From Ectocarpus siliculosus (Eukaryota > Sar > Phaeophyceae > Ectocarpales > Ectocarpaceae), in contig FN649727.1 of assembly GCA_000310025.1 (NCBI GenBank), positions 2,146,512-2,210,511 of the forward strand: DNA of 64,000 nucleotides, read 5' to 3'. The notes below the pieces were generated by a model. The model had not been told where the DNA came from, did no database searches, and saw only the letters and a program-made list of their open reading frames with translations. The position numbers and the translations under genes were made by a program. Positions 40,501 to 54,200 of the stretch are shown here, piece after piece. How positions within the stretch are numbered: position 1 is the stretch's first letter; every line of letters starts with the position of its first letter.

Positions 40501-42297
40501 TGACCCACAAAAAACTTGAAACAGAACAATGTGCTCATTGGCAGTGCCTCTTTGAACAGATACCACTGATACTTAGACTGAACAACGCGCACACTGGTGG
40601 CGCATATTCCCTAATAAGAAGTACAAACACAGAGTCGGGGATAATGTGAAAGGTTGAACGAAGGAACTCTGGGGCTTGTGGCGCGGGACTGAATTGTACA
40701 GCAGCGAATGGACAAGCAAGAGTGGGGATGACGTAGCAGTGGAGTACGACATCGGCAGCAGCAAGTAGCAACAAAGAGTAAGAGTGCCGCAGCTGCTCTT
40801 GTGAGGCGAAAGGGCGATCTGCCAGAGTCCACCGCGTGGTAGGCAAAGGGGTGGGGTTAGGTGTCTGAGCGGAAAATCGATGAAATGTTCCGCAAGGTTG
40901 AATTAAATGCAAGTTTGTATAACATTCGAATTTCCGTCGTTATGTCGCAACATTTATTGTTGTCGGAACGTCTTGTCCAGCGGTCCTTGGTATGCTGTGC
41001 ACAGTCTTCACGCGTACCAACCTTTCCTTCCAGCTCTGAAGGAGAGGGCGCCTGACGCCCGTGCCTGCAAACCTTGTATTGTAAAAAATATATATTTGGT
41101 TCGTTGAGGTTCGCTAAACTGTTCGAGATTCCATCGACAGATTTTTCCTGTGGATTGGAAGAGGTGTCCCTCCTGGCGCCGTCCGCCCCTCCTGCGAGTT
41201 TGAGTCAGGTGTTGAGAAACGCGTCCGTTGTTGTCTGTCTTACTCTTAGAAACACACGCTCCCTCTCATATTTTATTTTACCCCCACAGGTCAACTTCCG
41301 AACTTGCTGCACTCCACGCACATATCCTTGCACGTCCATGGTTGGGTTCAATCCTGCAGGTCGACGGCTTGCATCGCAATCGAATGCGTGAAAGACACAG
41401 CTCCCGAGAACGACGCGTAGAGCGTAGCTGCCGAGAACCACTATGTGTGACGAGGTTGTGCTTGCAAGCAGAGCAGTTATTACAATACAAGGCACTCAAC
41501 CTCCTCAGGGTAGGTCTAATCAAAGAAATCAAATCCCGATTCAAAATGGAATATAAGAATAAATGAGTTGCATCTGCCCAAATCCGAATCGAAATGGCCT
41601 GTGTTGCGTCTTAACGGTAGATTTGCCAAAATGGAACCGAATCTCTGACGCACACCGCAAACAAACCCGAAAGGTCCGCCGTTTGCCGACTACCAGAGGT
41701 TGCTGTTGTGACGTTGCCATACCACATGGGGAGCTACCCCTCTGGAGCAGCACACACCATTTGCGTACATGGACCCTGTGTTGTACTCACACGAGGGTCT
41801 GTGCATGCATGTGAGATTCTGAATCGAGCCTCATCCTACCGAAAGCCACGAATTCGTCTGGGCACTTGACGTTCGACAGCCCACGGGAACATGTCCTGCA
41901 GGCCAACATACCCCTTACACGATTTTGTCAGCGCCAGTCAGTCATGTGCATGCAACAACGATGCGCGGTCACACTTTCGTTGGTTGTGTTCTCTCCCTCT
42001 GTCTGCTCGGCCGTGTGCGACAACAGCATGTGGAGTTTGCGTGGGTATAGGGGTGTACGAGAATGCTCCTCGCACGATGTGCACACATAGGCATACGTCA
42101 ACCCGAAGACACGAAATTACCGCGCTCAAGTTTAGAGCGGGCAACACATAGTGTCAAAAGATAAATTCTAGAAAGGCTGGACTCTTGGCGGCGTCTCCAT
42201 CATGATCGCGTTCCACCGGTGGAGATTCGAAAGGCGATGCGAACGTCTGAGCCCACGCAGCACCTGGCTTGCCTATCACCCAAGTAGACACTAATTC
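40500..42297. other. Region downstream of IMP4, no recognised gene
   Basis: No frame on either strand resembles a known protein. The IMP4 3' UTR and polyadenylation site should lie at its right end, but no signal was assigned. Confidence 0.4.
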
Positions 42298-45200
42298 TTA
42301 CAAGAACCGCCGCTTCTTGCTCGAGTTCATGTAGGGCCTCATCACCCACTCGTTCTCGGCCTCAACCTGCGGGATTGCGTTTTCAGAATGGAGGTATTAA
42401 TTTGTCTATGGCCATGCCCCTGCATATTTCAGCAGAAGGACTTCCGACGTTGCGCATAGGAAGATCCCCCAGAAGAAAGATGGCAGCTATTCTCCCCGAG
42501 ATTCCAAATCGTCGAAGCTTCTTCTCAATGAAATCAAGCTTCATTTCAATCAAATCGAGGTTGTCGAGGTTGGTTGTCTCGTGCTTCTGCAGTGAGGAAA
42601 ACGTGCTGCGCGTGTACGCGGGCGACAACAAACAAACAGCAGAGCAACTACGAGACCATATCTCATTCTGCAGCGTTGAGATCTCAACGAAGGGCGACGA
42701 CCAATTCTGACCTGATCAAGGGTGCCGAGTCGGAGTTGGTAGAGTTGCATTTCGAAGCGAGGTCCCACTTCATGCAGCACCATTTCCTTGCCACCTCGTT
42801 TCTCGTACATGTGATGACGAAAATACAAAACGTCCTCCTCGTTCGAGAAAGTCATCACGCGACGCGAGTCGGCCTGCGCGCGGGACAAACAAACAAAATT
42901 GTTATCCGTCTGAAAATGCACTTCGGAGATGTCGGCGTGTGAAGCAATCCCGAGAAATTTCATAGTGGTATCCCTACAACGAACGACGGACTGCAAATTA
43001 TCTAGTCCTTGGCACCGGTTAATACTAGAAGCTTTCTCCTGCCAAAAGAGCGAAATCGCCATTACGACGCAGACTCACAACCCAGCTGTGACGATGTAGT
43101 GTAAAATGTCAACTAATATTTCAACTAAGATTTCAAGGCCTGGAAAAGAATCCTGGATAGGAAACCTTTAGATATCGCACCTTTGGAACTGGAAATAGGT
43201 ATTTCAGCACGTCTGCGACTCGTTGCCCGAGAGGTGTCGAGAACTTGTCGAAGATGAGATGTGGATAGACTTCGCTAACGGTGCCGCGGTCTGCAATATC
43301 ATGCCGCAGGACGCAGTTTGAAAGCGTGAAAAAAGCCGTTGGGCCGAGAGGCAGATGGCACACGATGAGCCCGTCAGGTTCCCCGCGCGTCTCTTGCACC
43401 ACGATCATGTCCGTAAACTCGCTCGATCGGCACGCACCAACAAGTTCACCGACCTGTACGGACAAGGCATTCCGAATCAACAAAATTAGAGAGCGCCATG
43501 TGATACAAGGCCAAGTTTCTACGTAAAGTTCTAGTCATCTGAGCAATGCTGTGGCTCAGGGTCGAGCGGGCTGGAAATCTCTGGTATCTACCAGGGGCAA
43601 TGTGAGGCGTCAGGCATCACCACCTCGAACAAATGGCAATGCTACCTAAAACTTGAACTTGGCTTGTGCTGCGGTGGTGGCCGTAGTCGATCTAGTGACC
43701 TCCGTGAACGGTAAGACATAAAACCCCCCATTCGGAGCCGAAGTGGCGAATATGAAACAGAAGGAGCCGGTCGCCCGGGTTTTCTCAAGTAACCCCAGCG
43801 GGGTAGATTCCGTACCCATTGGTGATGTGCTTAAAAATATTAATATTCGACGTAAACACAATAAATCCTCCTCGCGACAAACGCCCAACACACAAACACT
43901 GTAGAAGAATATTTCTGTGACCCCGGATCGGATTATTCAGATAGAGAAGCAACACCGTACAGTAGGTGGAAAACTGCAAGGGGGGGTGGACATGTAGGAC
44001 GGAAAAATACGACATGGAAGCGTAAGTTCATGACACCGCGACCAGACAAATCATCGGCCATTGGCATCGAACACGCAAGTACCTTGGTCGTGGTGTGCGT
44101 AAACAGGGCAAAACTGAAACGGCCTACATCGGAGCAAAACAACGAATCGGGATGCGTGGTGACGCGCTTCTCACCTTGTGGTTTCCTCTGTTGATTCGTT
44201 GTGCGTTGGGGACGACTAGCTTGAGCTCTTTCGCGAACTGCTTCAGTCTACTCGATGGATCTCGACTTGTGGTAACGCACACTTTCGGGTCCCTGATGCC
44301 AGCTTGTGCATATTCATCATCGATGGAGCTTTTGAGTTTGCACGTCTCGTCATCCTCCAACTCCACCTGGAATCATTGTGCATAACATGCATACCCAATC
44401 AGGTTGAGGGTGCCATACATCTTTGTGGCACTTAGAAGCCAAGGAGAGCTCACACTACACACAGGCAGTCCATAACGGAAGAGCGCACGATCTTGCGTGT
44501 GGAGTAAATGGACCCGTCGAGGGACAAACCGAACAACGCCCCCCAACCAACTTGGCATGGTCCCCGTGTCTGGGGCTGGCAGGAAGTGTGTCAAAACAAT
44601 CAAAGAACACGAATAAACAAATCACCGATCACATGGGAGCTAGGGTGGCTTGCTGAACGAATGTAGCAGTTACTCCAATACTTAATCCAGCACCTTGTGA
44701 TTGCCACTGCACGAGATATGGCATCGAGTATTAGAGGGAGGCAAGCACACCCGTAATTGTGAGTGGACGTGAGTTCAAGCACACCCGTACGTCGAGAACT
44801 GGGAGCAGTCATCTCCATCGGTACGCACACATCCTGTGGTGGGAACACTGCAAGATAGCTGCAGTGAGTCCAACGTAGTGTCCACTCATGATAAGCCTGT
44901 TTTCATCTAGTCTTTCGTAGAGCGAGAGAATAGACTCTGTGATTCCACTGTCGCGCGCCTATTCTCGATGCAAGGGGTTCTGCGGCCTTAATTCCGGAGA
45001 AAAGTTAGGCTACACCTTGGCGAGGTATCACTTTCGGGTTGTTAAACTGACCGAACATCAAGGTATGCGTATCATATAAGGCTTGCCGTCGGGAGTTTGG
45101 TATTTTGCCTCCCGGGGGCGACGCAAGAGGACATCCCGGTTGAAATCGTTGCATCTCACCGTTGGTAGCTACCGGTTTCCCAACTGCAGAGTTGACGTCA

Positions 45201-48200
45201 TGTGTGTGTATTTTTTTTTCTCGCCGTGCTCTTCGAATGTGCGTGAAGCGTGTGAGTTTAGGCTAGTGTAGCGGCGTCTCTACCACACGCCGATCCTACT
45301 GTTGTGACCAGCTGCGTTTGATCGCTGGTTCTCATGTATTCGTACCGTGTTGCTCATGGTGTGTGAAAACGTGTGTGTGCGTTGCGCAGGAATCGCAAGT
45401 CTTCCTGCTTACGCAAATATATGTTGTAGTTATTGCGAAGGCATTTTTGGTTCGGAAGGCCTCCCGGTGAAATAGAACCAGTCGCGGCGACCTAGGAATC
45501 GATTGCACGTGCCACGAATGCCTCGAGGTCCTTGGGCATGCGCGGTAATGTACCGGCGAGCCTCTTGCGTGCCCATGAGAAGGAAACATGAGAAAAGACT
45601 CGCTGCGGCGAGGGAGAGATGTGCCGAAGCACGAAAAACATTGAAATGATACGTGCACAACCACAAGGCTTCCCTTCGGGACTTTGGCGCCTTGTCTTCC
45701 TCGGGCGACGCAAGAGGACATGGCCACTGTTATTGCGGTTGTATCGTTGTATATTTCAACCTTCGGTAGTGCCACGGTTTCGATACAAACTGCAGACCAT
45801 GTCTCGCGTCAATTTGCGGGGAATTTTTTTTCTTCTCACGGTAACTCTTCGCGTGCGCCAGCGGCGTCTTTTGCCGTAGATCTGCTGCTCTAGCACAGAC
45901 TCCTGCGTTGTTTAACTACATTCTTTCGGCGGGTATTTGTACGGTGGTCGCTCTTCCTCGCAGATTCTCTGTCATCAATTCGGATTATTCCGTTTCCTCG
46001 CGAAATTCCCCGCCGGGGAATCGGGAATTGTCGGTCGGTGTTGTGTCTACTGCAGCAGTTGGCGTTGTGAGCCCCAGGCACGTACGATAGGTACCAACCA
46101 GCTTCTGCGCGCCTCTCACAACGATCCGCGGCAACAGATCCTCTGATGGCACATGTTTTTCATGCGCAGTGCTGCCTCTGTGGCTCAGCGGTGGTTGATC
46201 CCGCTGCCGTGGGTTGGTCGCATTTTGGTCTGGTTGTCGACATTTCGTTCCGTGAGCTTCCTTTGCGCGGAACACATCCCCGGGGAATAGAACCAGTTAT
46301 TGCAGCTTATGGCGTCAAGTACACGCGCCAACTGTGACTGGCGGTCCTCGGGCGTGCGTGGTGGTGTACCGACGAGCCCCCTGCGTTCTCCTGAGAAGGA
46401 AGCGTGAGAAAGGACTCCCTGCCGCCAGAGAGAAATGCACCGAAGCCCGAAAACCGGTGTAGTGATGCATACACACGTGTCCTATGCATGTGAGTATTTC
46501 CATACTTGGAGCGCGCTACTCCTTTGCTGCCGCTCGCGGGGAGCGTGGCATTCCATCGGGGTATGTGGTCAACCAAGCAAGCTGTTTAAGCGAAACCATG
46601 ACTTCTGCTGTCAAGTCTTTCGGGGTACCAGCAGAGGTGCCTACTGCTGTCTACGACACAAGACGACAACACCTCGGGGACAAAATATTTGGCGTTCAAA
46701 AAACACATCAACGGATGTTGTATTCTGTGGGGGGTGTGCTATCTAGTGCAGCCCGGGTGATAAAGTGCAGGTCGCGGGAGCCAGGAACGGGGAGTAGTAA
46801 CCAGGGGGTGTGATACCACTTACGCACACTTGCAGGAACCGAAGTTGTGAGGAAACAAGGGTGTGCGTGTTAGCACTGCCTACAAAAAACATTACCTACC
46901 GTGCGTACGCACACGAAGGTGCACGGGGCGTGGTGTTGAGGGGGGAGGGGGGGTGATGCCCCTGTATGCAAAAAACTACCGCACTGCTGCCGCACTTGCA
47001 GGTTTGCGGTACTGAGCGGGGTTGATAGCACTGACAACACTGCTTATCGTGAAGTTCTTGCCCAAGTCGTATAGAAAAGAGGGGTGGGGGGTGGGGGGAA
47101 GGGGCGTTCTCTCGTGTTTTGCATGCCTTAGAACCTAGACCATTGACCACGGGTCCTCGAGAGGACGGAGCAATGTTCCTAAGGACCGATCACCGATGGC
47201 CAATCGTTCCTTCCTACTTTGACAAAAGTGGCTTAACAGATTTTTCTTAGCCAATCTATCCTGTCTATATCACTTCCCGACCTTTCAACCCACTTCGTAT
47301 GTCCCAGTGCAGCTACCGCCTTCTCCTGGCTATTTAATGCCTCCAACATCTCCCTGTACCTTCTACTTTTCCCAGCTTAGTCACGCACAATTCTCTCTCC
47401 TTGTCGTAACAACGGACATTCCGCAACTACATAAACTCGGCCATCGCACTCGGAGCCGCATTCACATTCGAACTTGTCGTCATCGTCCACCTTCCTAAGT
47501 CTTCGTTTACGTTCTCGAAGGCCAGCGTCCCTATTTAGTCCTATTTTTGACCTTCAGCTTTGCCCTGGGTCCATTGGCCCACGAAGGTACCCCCTTTTCA
47601 ACCGTATCTTTCTCTAGACCCTCCTTTCATTGGTTCTTTGGCTAGACTACGTTCTCTCTCGGCAAAAGTAACAGATATCTTCTTTTTGAACCCCTCGAGA
47701 CCTACCTTTTCCAGCGTATCAGCTTTTAGTTAATTTCGAATTCCTTCCATACGTCATCTACAACCTTAACCCACTCCGGGGGTTGTCTACCCCTCTTGTT
47801 TGCCCACTTCGCTTCCCAAGCTGTTCTCGGGAACTTCTCGTCTCCCATATCGTACATACGGTACTGCCATTTTAGCTTCCTTGCTCTTCCCGATCTTTGG
47901 GATTTGATCTCTAGTTCTGCCCTTTCCTGCTGCAACACTTGTGCGCTTGGAGCATCTTAGGATGATTTTCGCTGCTTTCATCTACGTCGCCTTGAGCTCT
48001 TCGACTACCGTCATATTTCCTCCTATATTTCTCCGGCGTACTCTAGCGGCGGTACGACGACGCCCTTCAAAACTGTCGATTTGATGCGTGCATCGAGGTG
48101 CCGGTTTGCGAGTATTGGATGCAGCTTTCCTGTTCGCCCTTTGCCATGCCATTTTCCGCTACCTTGGGCATGTTTGCATTCCGCCAACAGTCTTCTGCGA

Positions 48201-51200
48201 TCTCTACTCCGAGATACGTGTATTGATCCACTACTGAAAGCTCCTCGACCCCCCACTTCCATCTATACTCTACTGGTTCTCCCTATCCTCGTTGCATACC
48301 ACTACGGCACTCTTTCCTCACGTTGGCATCTCCTCTTATCAGCAGCATGCTTCGCTGCGTCAATCTGCAGTTGAAGTCCCTTAAAAGTACCAGACACCCC
48401 AACAAAATCATCTGCAACCAGGATTCCCGACACCGAAGTTTCCCCTACCTTTACTCCCTTCCCAACTGCCTTTGCGAAGTTCGACAAATCGTTGATAAAC
48501 ACCTGGAACAACGTTGGGTACAAAGTGCAACCTAGTGGGACCCCCTGTTCAATGCTGATTTAAGAAAATTCTTCGTCTAGCATGACAATGCTTTTCGTAC
48601 ACTGTGTCATCTTCTTGAGCACTCTCCGCTTTTCCCGTTTATCCCACCCATTATTGGACGGTCATTTCCAAAGCCCATTTCTCCATACTGTCGTATGCCT
48701 ATTGCACGTCCAAGAAACAGCAAAACGCCGGCTTCTCCGCCCTCTTGCATCCTTGAATGATTCTTCCATTGTACCGTGAATAAGTGGTCTACGCACCCCC
48801 TCTTCTTTCGGGAACCTGCTTGGCCCTCACGTATCCTACCTTCCTTGTCCAATACTCTATCTATCGTTCAGCAGCGTACAGAACACTTTTCATATTGTGT
48901 TCAACAGCAGTGTGATCCCCCTATAGTTCCGTGGGTCAGTCTTATCTTCCTTCTTAAAAACAAGTTCACAACGACCCGTTCCCTCCATCTACTCGGCNNN
49001 NNNNNNNNNNNNNNNNNNNNNNNNNNNNNNNNNNNNNNNNNNNNNNNNNNNNNNNNNNNNNNNNNNNNNNNNNNNNNNNNNNNNNNNNNNNNNNNNNNNN
49101 NNNNNNNNNNNNNNNNNNNNNNNNNNNNNNNNNNNNNNNNNNNNNNNNNNNNNNNNNNNNNNNNNNNNNNNNNNNNNNNNNNNNNNNNNNNNNNNNNNNN
49201 NNNNNNNNNNNNNNNNNNNNNNNNNNNNNNNNNNNNNNNNNNNNNNNNNNNNNNNNNNNNNNNNNNNNNNNNNNNNNNNNNNNNNNNNNNNNNNNNNNNN
49301 NNNNNNNNNNNNNNNNNNNNNNNNNNNNNNNNNNNNNNNNNNNNNNNNNNNNNNNNNNNNNNNNNNNNNNNNNNNNNNNNNNNNNNNNNNNNNNNNNNNN
49401 NNNNNNNNNNNNNNNNTCCATCTACTCGGCGCGTACTCGTTTTTCCACACCCAATTGTACAGCAGCATAATCAAGTGGGCCATCTCCTTCTTCCCAAACT
49501 TCATGGACTCGTTGACTATCCCATCCGCCCGTTGTTGCTTTGTGGCGCTGCATTGTTAACACAACGCTCAACCTCCTTCTCAGTGAACTCCTTCTCTAGC
49601 TCTACGTCCCCAAATTCGTTACCTCTTCTCCCTGGGCCTATGTGTGTATGCAGGCTTTTGATGGCAGGGGAGGTGAAAATCACATGACCCCGGCGACGAA
49701 AGCCAACAGTGTTCTCTTGACAAAAAAAAAAGAGAGAAAAACAAGAACAGCCTAAATTAATATATTAATTTCATCCAATATTTTACGATTTTTTTTTTGC
49801 AAAACGAAAGTGGTACTGCTGTGTAACTATTTCGATGTAAATGAAAAAAATTTCATCCATATCACTACAAAGTGGTCTGGCGGCTTTTGCCACCCCGCTC
49901 AATGGATCGATTGCAAGATACGCGATAATAAGTGGTACTCAACATTCATTCGTGCCAGTAAAAATATAGTTTTGAAAATGAGAGTAACCATGGATCGGTT
50001 CAGAAAGAAGGCGTACTCGATCCATGCCATACAGAGTTGGAGGAGTATCTGACAAAACATCAAAATGAATTATAAACGCATTGGTGAACGGAGAGTTGAG
50101 TGAGTGTGGTAGAGCTGGCGGCTTTCGCCGCCCCGCTCATTAGACCTCGACCTCACCGCCAGAAGTGCGCCCGGCGTCTGCTCGCGTGGTTCATCGTGTA
50201 TCATCAACTGACTGAGTAGATATCCGAATGTATGCGTTGCAGCAGCAAGCTGTAGCGCGGCACACAGAGTTTCAAATGTCATGAGGAGCGCGGAGCTGAA
50301 ATAAATATGATTGCACTGCTGTGGTGTGACAAACGCGTTAGCCACACAACTGCGATGATATGAGCGGTCCCAGAGAGACAAAAAGGACTGAGCAACAAAC
50401 CGACTAAATCGTTCGAGCTACTGTACTGCCATAGCTGGCGTCATCAGCAGGGCAAGAGAAGATCACGGGGAGTAGTAGTGCGGAGAGTCAGAAAAGAAGT
50501 GCCGCTCATCATGTGAAAAAACGAAGAAAGAAATGTGTTAGTCGTCTACCGCTGTATTGTAATTAGTGTCCGCTCGAGATGGAGGTGAATGATGAGCGGG
50601 CCCGCCGAGAGCGGTCTGAGCCTTTAACCGCGCCAGACCGATTGAGGCGTCCGCTACCCGGTTCGTCCGGTTTCCACGAGCAGGCGAGACAGAACCACCA
50701 GTGAAGTATTCGGAATGTGAGAACCGAGGCGGAACGATGAACGAAAATATCAGAAAGCTCTAAAGATCCCGGATGAGATGAGAGATGGAAATAAATGAAG
50801 GATATGCATACGACATGTGAGAGACGAGACACAGGTTGGTGTATAAGAGGGAAGAGAGAGACTGGCATGCAACGTGATGTGTGTATCGATGGAGAGCAGA
50901 GGAAATGGGCGAAAGGTTCCGCGAGCGAGGGACGCAGTGTGAGAAGACATATTGCATACATACATACATACATACATGGAGGGAGAGCGGAGAAGAAATG
51001 ACAACAAAGCGAATGACGTGTTCGCGCAGAACAAAATTTGGCTCATAACGACCAGTTCGGGGCCTTTAAAGTTCCTCGGAAGCAAATTTTGCCAAATTTG
51101 GTCGCTAAATATGGCCAGATACAAAAAATTGCAAGCAAAATTTGAAAAGTGGCGAACAGACAACGACCACCTCGAACGGACACCCCGAGCATCTGTACCC

Positions 51201-54200
51201 CCCACACATACATGCAGGTCAGCTATCGAAAACAGCGGAAGCCGAGCCTATACGACCTACACTGAACGGTCGTGGCTCTATACCCATGCGCCATGTGCTC
51301 CTGCATAGATAGATAGCGGGTTGTGTTGTTGCGTGGGTCCAAGCATACCAGCTGCTCGATGAGAGATCGGCAGAGTGGAGATCATGCAGCTTGCTGCACA
51401 CACACATACATGCACATCCACACCAACCGTCATCACACGGCCGGGAGCTGACGGTCACATGGCTCACGCCCTTGGACAAGCAGATCGAGAGAAACCTCTG
51501 AGGGCTTGAGGGTCTACTACTTCTGTGCGTTCTCACAGGACGCGGATGCCCACGATCGGTTCAGGTTTTTCGTACTGCGCCTCTGCTGTCGTCTTGCGGT
51601 TGTTGCGTCATGCTTGCACGCAACTTGCGTGGTTGCAGTATCATCATGGTGAGACTGGTCACTCCGTGTCGGGGAAGTTCGGTAGGCTTGAGATCATTGA
51701 CTGTGGCGGGTTAGATGTACGCCTGCCGCACCTATCTCTCCCGCTATATCTACGCTGTGCTGGTTGATGTTCTGTGGCGGGCGATGTGCTCTTTGGGCTC
51801 GATACACTTGCTGTACGTACGTACACAGCACATTCAACATTCGATGCCTCTTGAAGATGTGCGTGTCCGCGTCCGCAAAAATGTTCACTTCTATCTGCGC
51901 AGAAAGACTTAATATTTAAATTAATTTGACCAGCATCAAAAGAGCAAATTGTGTTTTCTGCGCAAACACGTCAATAATACGGAATTTTTACAGCAGCAAC
52001 GTACCGATAACCCGACATGGGAGCACCGAGAGACAGACTAGTGGTTTGTGAGAGCAGACAGAGAGAGGGGGGGGGGGGACTGCACAGAATGCGATGCGTC
52101 GTGGATGGGGAGTAGAGGAAAGTGACGACCGGAACCGCGAATGACCGAGGCAGACGCGAGCAAGCGAGGCAGACGCAGAGCGAGAAGAAAAAAAATTGCA
52201 TAGAGTACCATAGGGTACATACACATACGTAGAGAGGGAGCGGAATGATCAAGAAGCGCCCGAAAGATCCCTGAGAGATGGAAATGCGGCTGTGTGAGCC
52301 GCCGAGAGCGCCGAAATTGAGCCTTCTCAGGGCCCGAGAGAAATTTCTCCTGCACGCTCGCGGAATCTTTGATGTGATATAGTGATACTACCGTCTGGCA
52401 CAAGAGAGTCGCCGACAAGGTACAAGGTGGGGGAGACTAAAAGTTCGTTTGTTTGCATTGAAGAACGGGATTGTTCCCCTGCACTGAGAGGGTGTGTTGC
52501 CCATGTTCCCTGCTGGGCCACCTTGTATGTCATCAGGGAACGACTGCTGTGTGTCATCACGGGGGTGATAGTAGCTTGATGGACTCCGTGTTCACATGCG
52601 TCCTAACTTCAGGTGTGTGATATGTTACGTAACCCGGGAGTTATTTCGGCTCCTTGTTTGAGATCCAACAATATTAGCACCGGGTTGGGTTTCTCATCTC
52701 ATTGTGGGTGTGTTGTCATGTGTCGTACGCATACGCATAAAAGGTGTTGTTGTTGTTGTCTTCACATTAAAAGTCGTTCCGGTCTCCACTCAGTACCTTC
52801 TAATGTCCGTACAGCAGTATATGCTACATACCGTAATATCCTCTGAATTGTCCCCGGGGGGACATCTATCTTTTTGCCCACAACGATATCCTCGGGGTTA
52901 TCTCTACGGTAGGGGGGACGTCTTCAAAACAAAAAAAAACACCCTGGGGACAAATTGCCCCGGGGAGATCTACCGAAAACACACACACACACACATGATC
53001 CGAAGGATAGTTTAGCCTTCCCCATGCTGCCCCCTCACGGGGTCCCAGTTCATGGCAGAAGTGTTTCGTGTTCTCAACCGCACTAAGACTGACGTCTTTT
53101 CATTGGTCAGTCGGTTAGCGCGGTCGATGCTAATAATAATAATAAAAAAAAAACACACACACACACCACCCCCTCACACACACAACCTCAGCAACTCCAC
53201 GATGTCTGGTGTAAACACCATCTACGAACAACAAGAACTCTGGTTCGGTTGCACCGATTTCGAAGAACGATGCTTGCACCATCATGCGACATTATTGCTA
53301 AACGCGCGGACGGAGCCCGTGAACCTCGGACCTTATTCCGACGGCATTCAACAAAACACACCAACCGATTTCCATACACTCCTCCCCCGGGGACGCGTTT
53401 TCTATGCGCAAAACTCCCCCGGGGACACGCTTTTTATGCGCAGAAAAAGATGTCCCCGGGGATATCTCGACGGTAGGGGGGGGGATGTTAAAAAATAAAA
53501 AAATGTCCCCGGGATAATTCAGCGTTTTCGTGCCCTTTTCGGCCAAATTGGGGGGGGGAACTGGGGGGTGGCGGGACAATTCACGGGGGGGGGACAACTC
53601 AGAGGATATTACGGTACAGTAGCGGCTACGGTTTAAGAGAGGGTCGGTACAAGCCAATTTCACTCTCTTAAATCCGGCTTTCTGTTATATCGTGTTGGCT
53701 ACGATATAAGAGAGAATTTTCTTAAACAGAATCTCACTTTAAGAGAATTCTCTCTTATATCGTAGACAAAACTGAAGGTCGTGAAACAGGGGCTCTCGCG
53801 CACTGACTACACTCGAATGCCAAAATAGGTCATAAAGAGAGCGTATCATGCATGTCACTTGCGCAGCTAGCGTTACCACGTCGGGCTACCTCCAAACACC
53901 GCTCATTCTCTTGGTTGGCAAGCACGTGGACCCAAGCACTGCTGTACGTTGTACGCTTTTGGTGGATCTGCGTTCGGAAAAATAAATCATCGTCGTGTGA
54001 TGCGATGCACATTTTTGCACGTGGACACGTAAAAGGTTTTGGTTGAGTTGTTTTATAGCTGGGTTTCATAGTTGCACCTCTTCTAGAAGGACAACACGAG
54101 GCGACGAATGCACCAGCACTCAAGAACGACGCACCCGTTTACACACTGCACCTTCCTCCCACCGTACCCTCAACATATGTAACACCCTCATACCTCTCAT

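Noticed and set aside
48776..49687. Frames of 150-300 codons crossing the N gap
   Set aside because: Most of each is undetermined sequence; only the minus-strand RT reading has meaning.
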